From positions 1 to 47,842 of IMG/VR virus record IMGVR_UViG_3300029319_008930: a DNA stretch of 47,842 nucleotides. One strand, 5' to 3'. Below, piece after piece: positions 27,881-37,121 of this stretch. The notes beneath the pieces were generated by a model that was not told where the DNA came from, made no database searches, and was given only the letters and a program-made list of their open reading frames with translations. The DNA is from a virus. Position numbers and translations under genes: made by a program. Position 1 is the stretch's first letter. Each line of letters begins with the position of its first letter.

Positions 27881-30800
27881 TTATTCCTCTTTGACTTCCG
27901 GTATAGTATAATCTACATTTGTGGTTGCCGGTGGCACATAATCGTATTTTCTAGCATTCATGGTGACCATCATATTAGACCGCAACATGTTTTTTGTTTG
28001 AATAAAAGAGCGATACAAATCATTGCTGCCGTAAAATTGAATTCCTGCAAGTGTATTAAATAACATTATATTCTCAGCCGAGAAGCACAAATTGATTAAC
28101 ACTTTATACTCTTCACTATTAATTATGTCAGTTCTCAAATTTTCAAACGCAGATTCATAACTATTATTTTGAATTGTCTTTTTAAAATCGGACCACATTG
28201 CGTCTTTAACTGGCTTGTCGTCAATGACTATTTCTTGCTCTCTGCTCATAAGCGGTATGACAATTGAATAGGTGCTATCTTTCATGTAGAAGTCTCTTTC
28301 GGGCTGAACAGCATCTGTTATATCAAAATATTCGTCAGTTATTTCTTCAATTTCAAGTAGGGCGGCGGCTCCGACAGTGGAAGGGGAGGTGGCGGCAGCG
28401 ACGGCAAGCTCTTCACTTATATAATCATCTACAGACCCCAATGGCTTTACAACTATCTGATCAATTGCTTTGAATTCAGTTCCAATTTTACAATTATGTC
28501 CGTCATGACACACTAAATATTTTCCTACAGATGCAGCGGTGTGAGCGTGGCTTTGATTTCCGTTGAAAGCGGGATTATCGCTTTGCTTACTATGAGCATA
28601 ATTAGCAAATATTTTTGCTGCGATTTCTCTTGATTTAAAATCGGAACTTTCGTCTTTTGGATCAACAGCTAAACCATAGCACAACCTTGTTCCAATCTTT
28701 ATATTTTTAAAATAAGACCCAATGTTATCGCTAAACTGACCTTTGTTTGCAGATGTCGCAGCGTCTACTGCTAACGCATTTAAGTCGCTAACGCTAATAT
28801 CCGGGCTAACTATTCCTACTAAAGACCTATTTCGGGTCGTGTTGTTATTACTATTTAATTCTTCAAAAATAAGATATTTTTGTATAAAAAACATGCCATT
28901 TTTAAAATAGTTATATCTGCTGCCCTTGAATAAGCTGTATGGCTTTTCAGATACATCTTTAACATCCGCAACGGATTGACCGCCTAGCTCGTTACTTTCG
29001 GTTATTGATCTGATTCCTGCGTTTTCATGAGGGGGCAGAATAGTGTCATACATTACAATATTGTTTATAAGGTCTACTTTTGATTTATTAAGCGCACTGC
29101 TCATCGAGTCTTGAAAAATTTCATATGTTTTGGTAAAATTTTTGTCAATGTAATATTCTATCCCGCGAAGTTCACCGGAATATTTCGAGTCCTCATCTCC
29201 TAATTCGCTGTTTAGTTTCATAAATTCAAAAGTTGAATTAATAAGATCTCTGTAAGTAGAAAAATTACTAGATCCCAAATCAGCTTCGATCATTTTCATA
29301 ATATAGTTTTTTGAAAGATTATAAAAAACTTGGCTTTCTGGTGGGAGGTTAAACTTCACATAAAACGGCATTCCGCGAGAGAAAAACTCAACTAGATAAA
29401 TTGTAATATAAACTTTAATCAATCCGTTTAATATGGAGTACTCTTTAGGACCCATGATTGTACTATCATTTGGGTCTTCAAAATCTCCCAAATCATAATA
29501 TTCTTTCATTTCTTCTTTTGCCAATTCATAATCTACCATATCTATAATTTTATCATTTAAAGCCTCAGAGCATGTTTGCAATTCTTCTGAGCTTCCATTA
29601 AAACTATTCGAAACAACTCTCGCTATTCTTTCAGCTATTTGAGAAAAGGCAAGATAAAATAAATCATCCTGATGGGTGTTACTATTGTATGAATCAGTAT
29701 ACTTTGTTACCAAGTACGGCACGGGAAAATTATAATCAACATTGCTGACCGAATTACCAGATGGTTTTTTTGAATTATTAATAAAATAATTTTGTATCAT
29801 TTCATAAAAGACTGATTGTGCTTTTGAAATCCATGTTGTATCTTTTGTGCCTATGTACTCTTGACTTTCGTCAAGCATTTTCTGAATTGATCCCGGCAAA
29901 GGATAGGAAGGAAAAGAAATGTCGTCAAGTTCAAGATACCCTGATTGAATTCCTGCTGTTTTTACATTTTTTATGTATTGTGACCCATTTTGATAAAGTT
30001 CATAGTATGGCATTTTCTGTGCGTCGCCATCAAAATAATATTTTTTCCCGGCGGTATCTCCTTGCGTACTCGTAATTAAACTATCTTTACTTAAAATATC
30101 TATAAAGTCCTTAAATTTATTTCCGTATTTGGAAAAATACGAGCCGGCTTCAAACCTTGACATTATTTTAGGGGGTCTTGTCATTGTCTCTGCCATTCTT
30201 TCAAGAAAAAAGTTTTGACTTTTAGGTTTGTTTTTCGAAAGGATTCCTTTTTCCTTTTTTGTTCCGGCTGTAGCAGCCACGGCTGTTTCTAAATCTTGTT
30301 CGCCTTCCTCCATGGCACCGACAGCGTTCAACGCGGCAGCAACGGTATCGGATAAGTCATCTTCAGGTAATAGACCTTGAGGGGGATTGTTAAAAATGGT
30401 TGGCACTAAAGTGTTTGAAGAATCTTTCAATAGGTCCAATATTTTTTTATATTTTTCAACTTTTGAACTAATTTCTTTTTCAAATACAGAATTATATACA
30501 GAGGGATCTGAACATTTGCTGCACATTATGTTTTCCAGCTCTCTAGCTATATCTTGACAAATAGCTGGGTTTCTGTACTGGTTTGCTATAGTGCTTTCAA
30601 CATCCTCAATTGCTCTTGGGCTTATGTTTTCCCCCAAGCAAACAAAAAAATCTGCTATCACTGATGTAGAAAGTTTTCGGGGAGAAAACATACCGGGATA
30701 ATTATCTGAAGTGTATTCATAAACATCTTCCAACAAGTCGCTTGTTGAGCTTCCATCAAATAATCCCAAAAGTTCAATAGGTGCAACCATTGAAGAAACC

Positions 30801-32938
30801 TCATTTAAATATTTTGACGCTGTATCGCCGGGGATTGAGGTAGGATTTATGCCACAATCGTTAAAAATCGATGCTAAATTAGAATCATATGCGTCATCAT
30901 CAAAAACTCCAATTGAGTTTTTCATCAAGTCGTTTACATTTGCCGCTCCATAATCTTTATTTATTAAAGCAGCGCTGCTCGGATTTGAATAAGCGCCCAA
31001 AGGATCGTCTTGCAAGTCCGCCAGCGCAATAGAATTAGAAGCAGAATTAGAAGCAGAATTAGAAGCAGAATTTCCTGCACTTCCAGCATTCGCTGCTGTT
31101 CCTGTGGAGAGTGCGCCGAATCCTCCACCAAAAGGATTGTTAGCGCCGCTTTGATTGTTTGAATCGTTGTGATTTGACTCTCTGCCTTGTAACATTGATA
31201 TTAGTGACTCTAGAGAAAAAATTATCATTCCTAACACTATTGATGCCAAAGCAGCTTCAAACGCAAAAATCAATCCCTTTTGCACAGTGTCTAGTAGATT
31301 AAAAGATGGGAGCCTAGCGGAGAATGATGGTAACTCAAAATTTGGAGCGCTAGACATATCAGGACCATCAGTACCCGGAGTGGTTGCATAATAAGATCCA
31401 ACGGCAGAAAATAACTTTCCCAAATCTATGTGACTTAGTGCTAAATCATACAATTCATCTAGACCGGAAAAACCAAGTTTTGATTTTAAATCGGATACAA
31501 AGCCGGTAGATGTTAAAAAGTCTCCGCTATGAATTGTTTGCAAGTCTCTGAATTCAATGGCTTGCAGTTTAAAATCAAAATCTTTTCCGCTGTATCTGAA
31601 AGAGCCAAAATCTATGTTACCATCCAAGCCCAAGCTACCATTGAAACTCAGGGCTATGTTTTTAATTACATTTTCGGCATCTACAGTCATTCCCAAGGCA
31701 GAGGTTCCATATTCTCCTACTTTTTTAAAATTGTTTCTTTTATTAGAAGTTGCGACAGTTACCTTGGGATAATCAACAAAATCTTCAAAGAAATTTTTTA
31801 AACTCACGGTAGGCTTGCAAAACTCTTTTTGGTTTAAAAATAAAGAGCCGGTTCTGCTCTCATTAAAGGGTTCAGAATTTATTACTTCTTTTAATCCAAT
31901 ACGCATAAACTCTTCATTAAAGCCAACAGAAACAGAAACTGAGTTAAGTTCTGATTCCTCTGTAAAATATACATTTAATATTTTTGGCGGGTTTGCCCTG
32001 TTGTTGTATTTTGGATTCTCTGATTTGAAATCAACATCGTTTTGAATTAATAAGAATTTTATTTTTTGTATACTATCTTGTAATTTTCTTATTTCACTTT
32101 CAAAATTAAAATTTTTTACACTATGACTTGAATCTAAGTATTGTTGATATTTTCTTTTTAAACATATCGTTGTTTCTCTAGACAAATTGTCTAAAGAATC
32201 AACAGGAATAGAAAACTTGTAGGGCGTCCTCAAGTCTGCCGCTGGTATTGATAATGCGAGTTCTTGAGCTATGTTATTCACATGTTGTAAATATACAGCA
32301 GGTATTACAACTAATGCCTTCAATTTAGATCCGGGTCTTGTTGACAGATGATAATCTTTTACAAGAATAGAAAGCGCCGCATTTTTAAACTCTTCCACAG
32401 AGGGCAGGTTGGCAACAGAGAGATTTCCGGAGATTCCTTCGTAAGGTGCTGCATAATAATCATACATCCTACGAACTGCAATGTCTGTTGCTTCAGGCTC
32501 AAAGCCTGATAAGCCTTGGCTTGAGTCTATGCATGTGTACGGTAGCGTGACGGTGACCCACCATTCCCCATTTTCTCTATGATAATATGGTGTTTTGTTT
32601 TCATACCACTCTGGTATTAATGCTTTTGCCATGGGAGACATGTCTTGAAGTGTTATTTCTGCTTTCGGGATTGTAGAAAAAGATGACACCTTTTGAAGAT
32701 ATTTTGTTAGAATATAACCACCAACGCCATCAGGCTCTGCCGAAGGCGTTACATAAGACCACTTCCCCTCGCCATCTGCCCATTCTCTTCGCATAAGAAC
32801 TGATCCCTGCCCGTAGCCGGATGGGAGATATTGCAGAATCTCGGATGAATTGTTAGGCTCTGCTCTCAAAGGAGCAGGAGAACCACTATTTTTAACATAA
32901 TGCGTTCGGAGATTGGTCAATTTTTTATAATTCAACAT
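27881..32938 (-). CDS. Very large virion protein with N-terminal SH3-like domain and one hydrophobic segment (1685 aa)
   Basis: Residues about 10-80 resemble a bacterial SH3 domain: PAPLRAEPNNSSEILQYLPSG, then GKWSYV and GGYILTKYL, the usual layout of SH3b domains that bind peptidoglycan. A hydrophobic stretch at about residues 556-580 (GLIFAFEAALASIVLGMIIF) could cross a membrane. It is followed by a Gly/Asn/Ser linker with a NSAS repeat. The rest is mostly helical, with a CxxC in MCSKCSDP. Placement between spike and gp25 implies a baseplate or injected virion protein. A tape-measure role is possible given size and hydrophobic segment, but that gene usually lies elsewhere. Function is unresolved. 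Confidence 0.6.
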   Translation of the reverse strand: MLNYKKLTNLRTHYVKNSGSPAPLRAEPNNSSEILQYLPSGYGQGSVLMRREWADGEGKWSYVTPSAEPDGVGGYILTKYLQKVSSFSTIPKAEITLQDMSPMAKALIPEWYENKTPYYHRENGEWWVTVTLPYTCIDSSQGLSGFEPEATDIAVRRMYDYYAAPYEGISGNLSVANLPSVEEFKNAALSILVKDYHLSTRPGSKLKALVVIPAVYLQHVNNIAQELALSIPAADLRTPYKFSIPVDSLDNLSRETTICLKRKYQQYLDSSHSVKNFNFESEIRKLQDSIQKIKFLLIQNDVDFKSENPKYNNRANPPKILNVYFTEESELNSVSVSVGFNEEFMRIGLKEVINSEPFNESRTGSLFLNQKEFCKPTVSLKNFFEDFVDYPKVTVATSNKRNNFKKVGEYGTSALGMTVDAENVIKNIALSFNGSLGLDGNIDFGSFRYSGKDFDFKLQAIEFRDLQTIHSGDFLTSTGFVSDLKSKLGFSGLDELYDLALSHIDLGKLFSAVGSYYATTPGTDGPDMSSAPNFELPSFSARLPSFNLLDTVQKGLIFAFEAALASIVLGMIIFSLESLISMLQGRESNHNDSNNQSGANNPFGGGFGALSTGTAANAGSAGNSASNSASNSASNSIALADLQDDPLGAYSNPSSAALINKDYGAANVNDLMKNSIGVFDDDAYDSNLASIFNDCGINPTSIPGDTASKYLNEVSSMVAPIELLGLFDGSSTSDLLEDVYEYTSDNYPGMFSPRKLSTSVIADFFVCLGENISPRAIEDVESTIANQYRNPAICQDIARELENIMCSKCSDPSVYNSVFEKEISSKVEKYKKILDLLKDSSNTLVPTIFNNPPQGLLPEDDLSDTVAAALNAVGAMEEGEQDLETAVAATAGTKKEKGILSKNKPKSQNFFLERMAETMTRPPKIMSRFEAGSYFSKYGNKFKDFIDILSKDSLITSTQGDTAGKKYYFDGDAQKMPYYELYQNGSQYIKNVKTAGIQSGYLELDDISFPSYPLPGSIQKMLDESQEYIGTKDTTWISKAQSVFYEMIQNYFINNSKKPSGNSVSNVDYNFPVPYLVTKYTDSYNSNTHQDDLFYLAFSQIAERIARVVSNSFNGSSEELQTCSEALNDKIIDMVDYELAKEEMKEYYDLGDFEDPNDSTIMGPKEYSILNGLIKVYITIYLVEFFSRGMPFYVKFNLPPESQVFYNLSKNYIMKMIEADLGSSNFSTYRDLINSTFEFMKLNSELGDEDSKYSGELRGIEYYIDKNFTKTYEIFQDSMSSALNKSKVDLINNIVMYDTILPPHENAGIRSITESNELGGQSVADVKDVSEKPYSLFKGSRYNYFKNGMFFIQKYLIFEELNSNNNTTRNRSLVGIVSPDISVSDLNALAVDAATSANKGQFSDNIGSYFKNIKIGTRLCYGLAVDPKDESSDFKSREIAAKIFANYAHSKQSDNPAFNGNQSHAHTAASVGKYLVCHDGHNCKIGTEFKAIDQIVVKPLGSVDDYISEELAVAAATSPSTVGAAALLEIEEITDEYFDITDAVQPERDFYMKDSTYSIVIPLMSREQEIVIDDKPVKDAMWSDFKKTIQNNSYESAFENLRTDIINSEEYKVLINLCFSAENIMLFNTLAGIQFYGSNDLYRSFIQTKNMLRSNMMVTMNARKYDYVPPATTNVDYTIPEVKEE
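31031..31072. repeat. 12-bp tandem repeat encoding NSAS linker
   Basis: AGAATTAGAAGC occurs three times in a row from 31031 to 31066, followed by a six-base partial copy. On the coding strand this gives NSASNSASNSAS, a flexible linker after the hydrophobic segment of the 1685-residue protein. It is in frame and a candidate for length variation. Confidence 0.85.
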
Positions 32939-32963
32939 ATTCTTATTCTCAAAAGTCCTAGCA

Positions 32964-33914
32964 CTAGTTGGTATTGTTATATTTACTTATTATATACTTA
33001 GATCCGCATGGCTTTAAGTAATCTATCTCGCTTGTAATTGAATTGGTTGCAACACTAATGTGCGAAGGAAAATCCATTGCACTAAGCTGAACGGCGTCGG
33101 CAGTTGCAGCCACAGCTAATTCTATTGAAGGTGCTGCAAGCCCCGGTCCAACCCCACAAGCCGTAATGTGTGTGTGCGCGGCTAGCGTTGCATCTAGTGC
33201 GACTTGCTTTGTTGCTAAAGAGTTCACAAGACCGTTGAGAGTCCTAATGTCTTCAACTATATTTCTAAGTAGTTTTACTAAATTATTGCCCTTTACTAAT
33301 GGTTGCAAGTCCGAATCATCATTTCCCGCTATTAAATCTATGCCCTTTGTTGACAATATGTCACCGCCTAAAGAGTTTTTTGATTCTGTTTGTGTGACCA
33401 GTTTTATTCCCTCTCTGGATATGATTCTTACACTATCACCCTTTATACCGATACCAGATCTTGCTATAGAATTACCCACTTTTCCATCAGCTAAATTAAA
33501 ATTCTTATCAATATCTGTTTTTTGACTAATGTGAATTCTTGCTGAATCCTTTTGAAAATTTGGATCGACAAAAGATTTTTCGTTGTTATCATCAGTTTCT
33601 TTTGCGCTCGCAGCTACTCGACCTGCAACTATGTCAATAGACCCCGCATGAGTGTCTCCCCTGCCACCATATCCAGATGCCAATGTTGATGGTCTATCCC
33701 TTCCAACAATAATTTGAGCATTATTTTGCCCGTTAGCGACAATATCCTCGGATGGAGCTTTTCTAAAAGTAGGAATGGGTTCAACTTTTTTATCGTTTGC
33801 TATTCCTTCGGAGCCCACTGATTCAGATAGCGTAGAATTTGAAAGTTTATTTTTTCCATTAACGCTAAGATTACTTAAGTCGCTAGGTTTGCTCTTATTA
33901 GGTCTTGTTGCCAT
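32964..33914 (-). CDS. Baseplate central spike protein with HxH tip motif
   Basis: A 316-residue protein following the hub. The middle has short alternating-strand repeats (ARIHISQKTDID, GIGIKGDSVRIISREGIKLVT, GDILSTKGIDLIAGN) typical of intertwined beta-helix needles. After a helix at about 205-245 comes AAHTHIT with H247 and H249. An HxH pair binds iron at the tip of trimeric spikes such as P2 gpV and phi92 gp138, so the same role is likely. The start ATG has AGGAG 8 nt upstream. The spike is a separate gene from the hub, unlike T4 gp5, where the beta-helix is fused. Structural role well supported; the metal site is inferred. Confidence 0.75.
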   Translation of the reverse strand: MATRPNKSKPSDLSNLSVNGKNKLSNSTLSESVGSEGIANDKKVEPIPTFRKAPSEDIVANGQNNAQIIVGRDRPSTLASGYGGRGDTHAGSIDIVAGRVAASAKETDDNNEKSFVDPNFQKDSARIHISQKTDIDKNFNLADGKVGNSIARSGIGIKGDSVRIISREGIKLVTQTESKNSLGGDILSTKGIDLIAGNDDSDLQPLVKGNNLVKLLRNIVEDIRTLNGLVNSLATKQVALDATLAAHTHITACGVGPGLAAPSIELAVAATADAVQLSAMDFPSHISVATNSITSEIDYLKPCGSKYIISKYNNTN

Positions 33915-33932
33915 ACTCTTATCTCCTAAAAA

Positions 33933-35585
33933 TTACTTAAATGTTTCTGTTTCAAATTTTTCATCAGAAGTCAACCTTCCGCTTTTTATGCTTTCTTCAA
34001 TTACATAAGTACAATATTTGTAATATTTTCCGTTTACAAAAGATCCATCCTTAGAGTTAGCAAAATCACCTCCAGAATTCCAATTTCTCCTCGGCACTTG
34101 CACCTCCCACCTTTTAAAGTTAATCCCACTGGGGTATATTCCATAAAGATAAGCATTTTGTATTAACCAGCTCCAAGAAACAGAGCTTTGCACAGAGACT
34201 CCAGATTGGAATCCGTTATTTCCAATATCAAAGACAAGACCGGTTTCATACGCAGAGCGGAAAGGTTCATAGAAAGCCGCTTCTTTAACAGAGCCATATT
34301 TTTCAATCATTTTTTGCAAATATGAATCGTAATTATCATTATATTTGTGCTCTGTAAACCCTTTTGAAATTTTAAATATTCCATCTATTTCGTTAGCATT
34401 TTTATATGGCATGCCAGATGCTGGGTCTTTGGTTATATATTCAAACCAAGCTAGATTTAGGGCATCTAATCTTTCTGCCGCTAAAATATGAAGTTTCTGC
34501 CTTTTATATCCAATTGCGCTTGGAACATCTACTAAGTTTTTAGAATTCTTATCTACGCTTCCATATGCGTACACTCTAACTCTATTTGTTCTGAGTCCTA
34601 CTTTTGGTGATACTATTTGTATATTTTTTAAATATCTAATCTTAGTTGGCGCACTGTACGAGCCATTACTACTTGGAGTCACTTTAGATCCTCGCAAAGC
34701 TTTAGATGAAATACCACCGATAGTTGTTCTAGGCGGGATAACAAACCCCCCCTTGGGGGAGTAAAAATTAGCACCAGCCTTTTGAAGCGTTGGAGAGTTT
34801 GTATCTTTCGAAGTGGCTACCTGACCGCCATTACCACCTTTAGCTGCTTTTGCACCTGTAGATGTTTGCGGATTTTGACTAAAAGGTTTTGATGAATTTC
34901 CGGACCCAGCCTCGCTATTGATTGTTGTTTTATCTGCGTTTACCGGTCTTAAATATACTCCTGCTGATTGTGTTTTTTTGTCCACAAAATCAACCCAAAC
35001 TAAAGATCCTATTTCTGGCAAATATGCACTTGTTTTTGTATCGGCAGAAGAGAAGATTGGATACATGTCAATAATTCTTTTGTCTTCCCCCTCTATATTT
35101 TTCGAAGACGCTTTTGGTAGCAGACCACTCACCCCAGACTTTGGTACAGTCTGACTTGTAAATGTAACGGGGATTGGAAGTGCCGCATGAAGCTCTGGTA
35201 TTCTAACTCTTAACGAGAGGAGAGGGGGAGGGTCGGGGTTTTCTCCCAATTGTGATCTAATCAGCCAATTATTTTCGGCTGCTTTAAGTGCGACTTCATT
35301 AGACTCAATTCTTAAAACAACTCCAACATATGGACCAGAATTTTCAAAAATATCTGCGGCATATGATGATTCGAGTTGTTTTTTTGACCTCTGGAAAAAT
35401 CCTACATTTTCTCTTGGGTTAAAAGGAATATCAGATATTCCAGAGTCGTAAAGGGGGTTTAGTTGACCAAATTGCGTGTTCAAGTTGACAAACTCGCTTT
35501 TGTCCCTAGTCAGTTCATCTTCCGGAATGTCTGCCAATGGACCAGTCGCAATTCGATTGTGCCCCGGCTTGTTGCTATCAGCCAT
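33933..35585 (-). CDS. Baseplate hub, gp5-like OB-fold with VanY/M15-like C-terminal domain
   Basis: A 550-residue hub candidate. Residues about 85-215 look like the gp5 OB-fold: LLSLRVRIPELHAALPIP, then YLPEIGSLVWVDFVDKKTQSAG. A Gly/Ser/Lys linker (220-310) follows. Residues about 365-505 resemble a VanY-type M15 peptidase (ERLDALN, KYGSVKEAA, SAYETGLVFDIGN, WLIQNAYLYGIYP). In the SxHxxGxAxD motif the His is Tyr446 here while Asp453 is kept, and the downstream WHxR-like site reads WEVQVPRRNW with no His. So the metal-binding residues appear lost and the domain may be structural only. The gene precedes the spike, as expected for a hub that mounts the needle. The hub call is good; the inactivity claim is inference. 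Confidence 0.7.
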   Translation of the reverse strand: MADSNKPGHNRIATGPLADIPEDELTRDKSEFVNLNTQFGQLNPLYDSGISDIPFNPRENVGFFQRSKKQLESSYAADIFENSGPYVGVVLRIESNEVALKAAENNWLIRSQLGENPDPPPLLSLRVRIPELHAALPIPVTFTSQTVPKSGVSGLLPKASSKNIEGEDKRIIDMYPIFSSADTKTSAYLPEIGSLVWVDFVDKKTQSAGVYLRPVNADKTTINSEAGSGNSSKPFSQNPQTSTGAKAAKGGNGGQVATSKDTNSPTLQKAGANFYSPKGGFVIPPRTTIGGISSKALRGSKVTPSSNGSYSAPTKIRYLKNIQIVSPKVGLRTNRVRVYAYGSVDKNSKNLVDVPSAIGYKRQKLHILAAERLDALNLAWFEYITKDPASGMPYKNANEIDGIFKISKGFTEHKYNDNYDSYLQKMIEKYGSVKEAAFYEPFRSAYETGLVFDIGNNGFQSGVSVQSSVSWSWLIQNAYLYGIYPSGINFKRWEVQVPRRNWNSGGDFANSKDGSFVNGKYYKYCTYVIEESIKSGRLTSDEKFETETFK

Positions 35586-35587
35586 TG

Positions 35588-35872
35588 TTACGCGGACTCC
35601 TTAATCAAATCAAACAATTCTTCCTTGTCTTCTGTGCTTAACTCCTCTGATCCTGCTGTTTTTTTCTGAATGAGTGCGCTGACTTTAACAAGCTGCTCGT
35701 TTGATCTTTGCAATGTTTCTACATATTTTGCTGCGATTGTTCCAACAGATTCCTTTCTGTCTTCATCTTTCTTCATATACTCCATCAACTCCATTAGCAG
35801 AGTTGTGGTAATGGCACGGTCACTTCTTATGTTTTTAATTGTTTCTTCAATGTATGATTCTAGGTCTTTCAT
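35588..35872 (-). CDS. Small helical acidic protein downstream of late sigma (94 aa)
   Basis: A 94-residue, highly charged, almost wholly helical protein of unknown family. It has no Cys and no membrane segment. The tail ELSTEDKEELFDLIKESA combines acidic and bulky hydrophobic residues. It lies between the late sigma gene (21 nt away) and the hub, and its stop is 2 nt before the hub start. No ribosome binding site is clear before the ATG. A small chaperone, structural cofactor or transcription co-activator are all possible. The gp33-like idea raised in the findings rests only on position and the tail. Confidence 0.6.
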   Translation of the reverse strand: MKDLESYIEETIKNIRSDRAITTTLLMELMEYMKKDEDRKESVGTIAAKYVETLQRSNEQLVKVSALIQKKTAGSEELSTEDKEELFDLIKESA

Positions 35873-35893
35873 AATAATATAATTAGTACTTAA

Positions 35894-36574
35894 TCATATT
35901 TCTCCACGATCCCATTTCTTTTTAAATACTCTGTATCTAACTCTCATTTTATTTAAGTTATTTACAACTTGTTTCGTGTTTAAGCCTGTAATTTCTCTAA
36001 TGTAAAAATATATCGCTTTTTTATTATATATTTCTATGTTATCAGGGGAGGAGAGGAGTAATCGAATTGCCTCATATACTTTCTCCTCATTAGGCTTCAT
36101 GGTTATAGTTTTTTCCCAAAGATTTATTTCTTCCCAAAGATTTGACCAAAACTCATGATCTTCTCGCTTACTGTGATATTCGTTTTCAACAGTTATCTTA
36201 GACATGTCTATATTTTTCGGAAGGTCATCTAGCTGGACTTCTCTTTTATTGCTTTGATTGGTCTTTCTTACTTTATGAATAAACCAATTTTTTGTAATAA
36301 CACTAAAGTAGGAAAATGCTTTTGATCCCTTGTTTGGATCGTATTTATCTAAAATTGTTGTTAACCATATTTTACACTCATCTTTTAACACATCAATATT
36401 TGGTAAATTTGTAAACCTGTATGTGTATATAATTTTGTCCACCATCTCACTAAAAGCAGGCTCAATATAATCTATATACAGATCTGTTCTAATTTTAATA
36501 TCATCAGTGTTTGAATACTCTATGATTGCATTCTCATGCACTTTTGTAAAATATAAGTTCTTTTTTTTAGCCAT
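35894..36574 (-). CDS. Late transcription sigma factor, gp55-like
   Basis: A 226-residue sigma-70-related protein resembling T4 gp55, which redirects host RNA polymerase to late promoters. KIWLTTILDKYDPNKGSKAFSYF followed by KNWFIHKVRKTN corresponds to sigma region 2 (core binding and -10 melting). The C-terminal part, with IREITGLNTKQVVNNLNKMRVRYR, is a helix-turn-helix-like segment. It is longer than T4 gp55 (185 residues). The protein ends RVFKKKWDRGEI, a basic tail without an obvious hydrophobic/acidic clamp-binding end. Its position just before the tail genes fits a switch to virion production. The start ATG lies 1 nt after the stop of the membrane-protein gene. Confidence 0.82.
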   Translation of the reverse strand: MAKKKNLYFTKVHENAIIEYSNTDDIKIRTDLYIDYIEPAFSEMVDKIIYTYRFTNLPNIDVLKDECKIWLTTILDKYDPNKGSKAFSYFSVITKNWFIHKVRKTNQSNKREVQLDDLPKNIDMSKITVENEYHSKREDHEFWSNLWEEINLWEKTITMKPNEEKVYEAIRLLLSSPDNIEIYNKKAIYFYIREITGLNTKQVVNNLNKMRVRYRVFKKKWDRGEI

Positions 36575-36575
36575 A

Positions 36576-36884
36576 TCATTCTAATTTTGCTTCTTCGACC
36601 TCATCCACCCTCTCATTTACAATATTGTAAACATCACTAAATTGTTTTACATGCTCTATTATTTGCCTAGAGTGCATAATCAATTGTTTGATGCTGGGCT
36701 CTCCGTAATACATTTCCATCTCGTAGAGTTGTTGCAAGTGGTTTTGATAAGAAGCCAAATCCTCTACAAGGTTTCCCATGTTGTCAGAGATGGGCAATAG
36801 TTTGGATAACATTTTTCTTATATACCACAATAAGAGAGCATTAATAAAGACAGACAAGATTAAAAAAAATATAAGTAAACTCAT
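36576..36884 (-). CDS. Small single-pass membrane protein (102 aa)
   Basis: The N terminus (SLLIFFLILSVFINALLLWYI) is one uncleaved hydrophobic helix of about 20 residues, followed by RKMLSK, so the rest is likely cytoplasmic by the positive-inside rule. Residues 35-102 are helical and probably coiled coil. The ATG overlaps the stop of the zinc-ribbon gene as ATGA, with GGGAG 5 nt upstream. I recognise no family. An accessory lysis, spanin-like or membrane-anchoring role is possible, but no lipobox or holin pattern is evident. Confidence 0.7.
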   Translation of the reverse strand: MSLLIFFLILSVFINALLLWYIRKMLSKLLPISDNMGNLVEDLASYQNHLQQLYEMEMYYGEPSIKQLIMHSRQIIEHVKQFSDVYNIVNERVDEVEEAKLE

Positions 36885-37120
36885 TTATACTCCCGCTTCA
36901 TCTCCTCTTTGTCAGCTTTAATCTGCTCTCTTGCTTCCTCTATATGTTGCCTAACTATATTTCCTGCTTTTTTACTTTTCACATATGTGGGCATTGAGGG
37001 AACTCTGGTCAAGCTGCCCTCGGCATTGCACACTTGACAAACAGTCTCGACACTTTTCATAGAATGAAACGCCTCAAAGTGTTCACCACACGCTTCGCAG
37101 TAATAGCAATAAGTTGGCAT
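36881..37120 (-). CDS. FmdB-type zinc ribbon protein (79 aa)
   Basis: The N terminus MPTYCYYCEACGEHFE followed by a CQVC pair about 20 residues later is the FmdB/CxxC_CxxC putative zinc-ribbon pattern (four Cys binding one zinc). The C-terminal half is a charged helix (EEAREQIKADKEEMKREYK). The start is ATG 37120, one base after the preceding stop and with GAGGAG upstream. A longer frame reaching 37231 exists but overlaps the neighbouring gene and loses the family N terminus. FmdB proteins are annotated as regulators, but their function is poorly known. In this phage it lies just before the sigma factor pair. Confidence 0.85.
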   Translation of the reverse strand: MPTYCYYCEACGEHFEAFHSMKSVETVCQVCNAEGSLTRVPSMPTYVKSKKAGNIVRQHIEEAREQIKADKEEMKREYK

Positions 37121-37121
37121 A

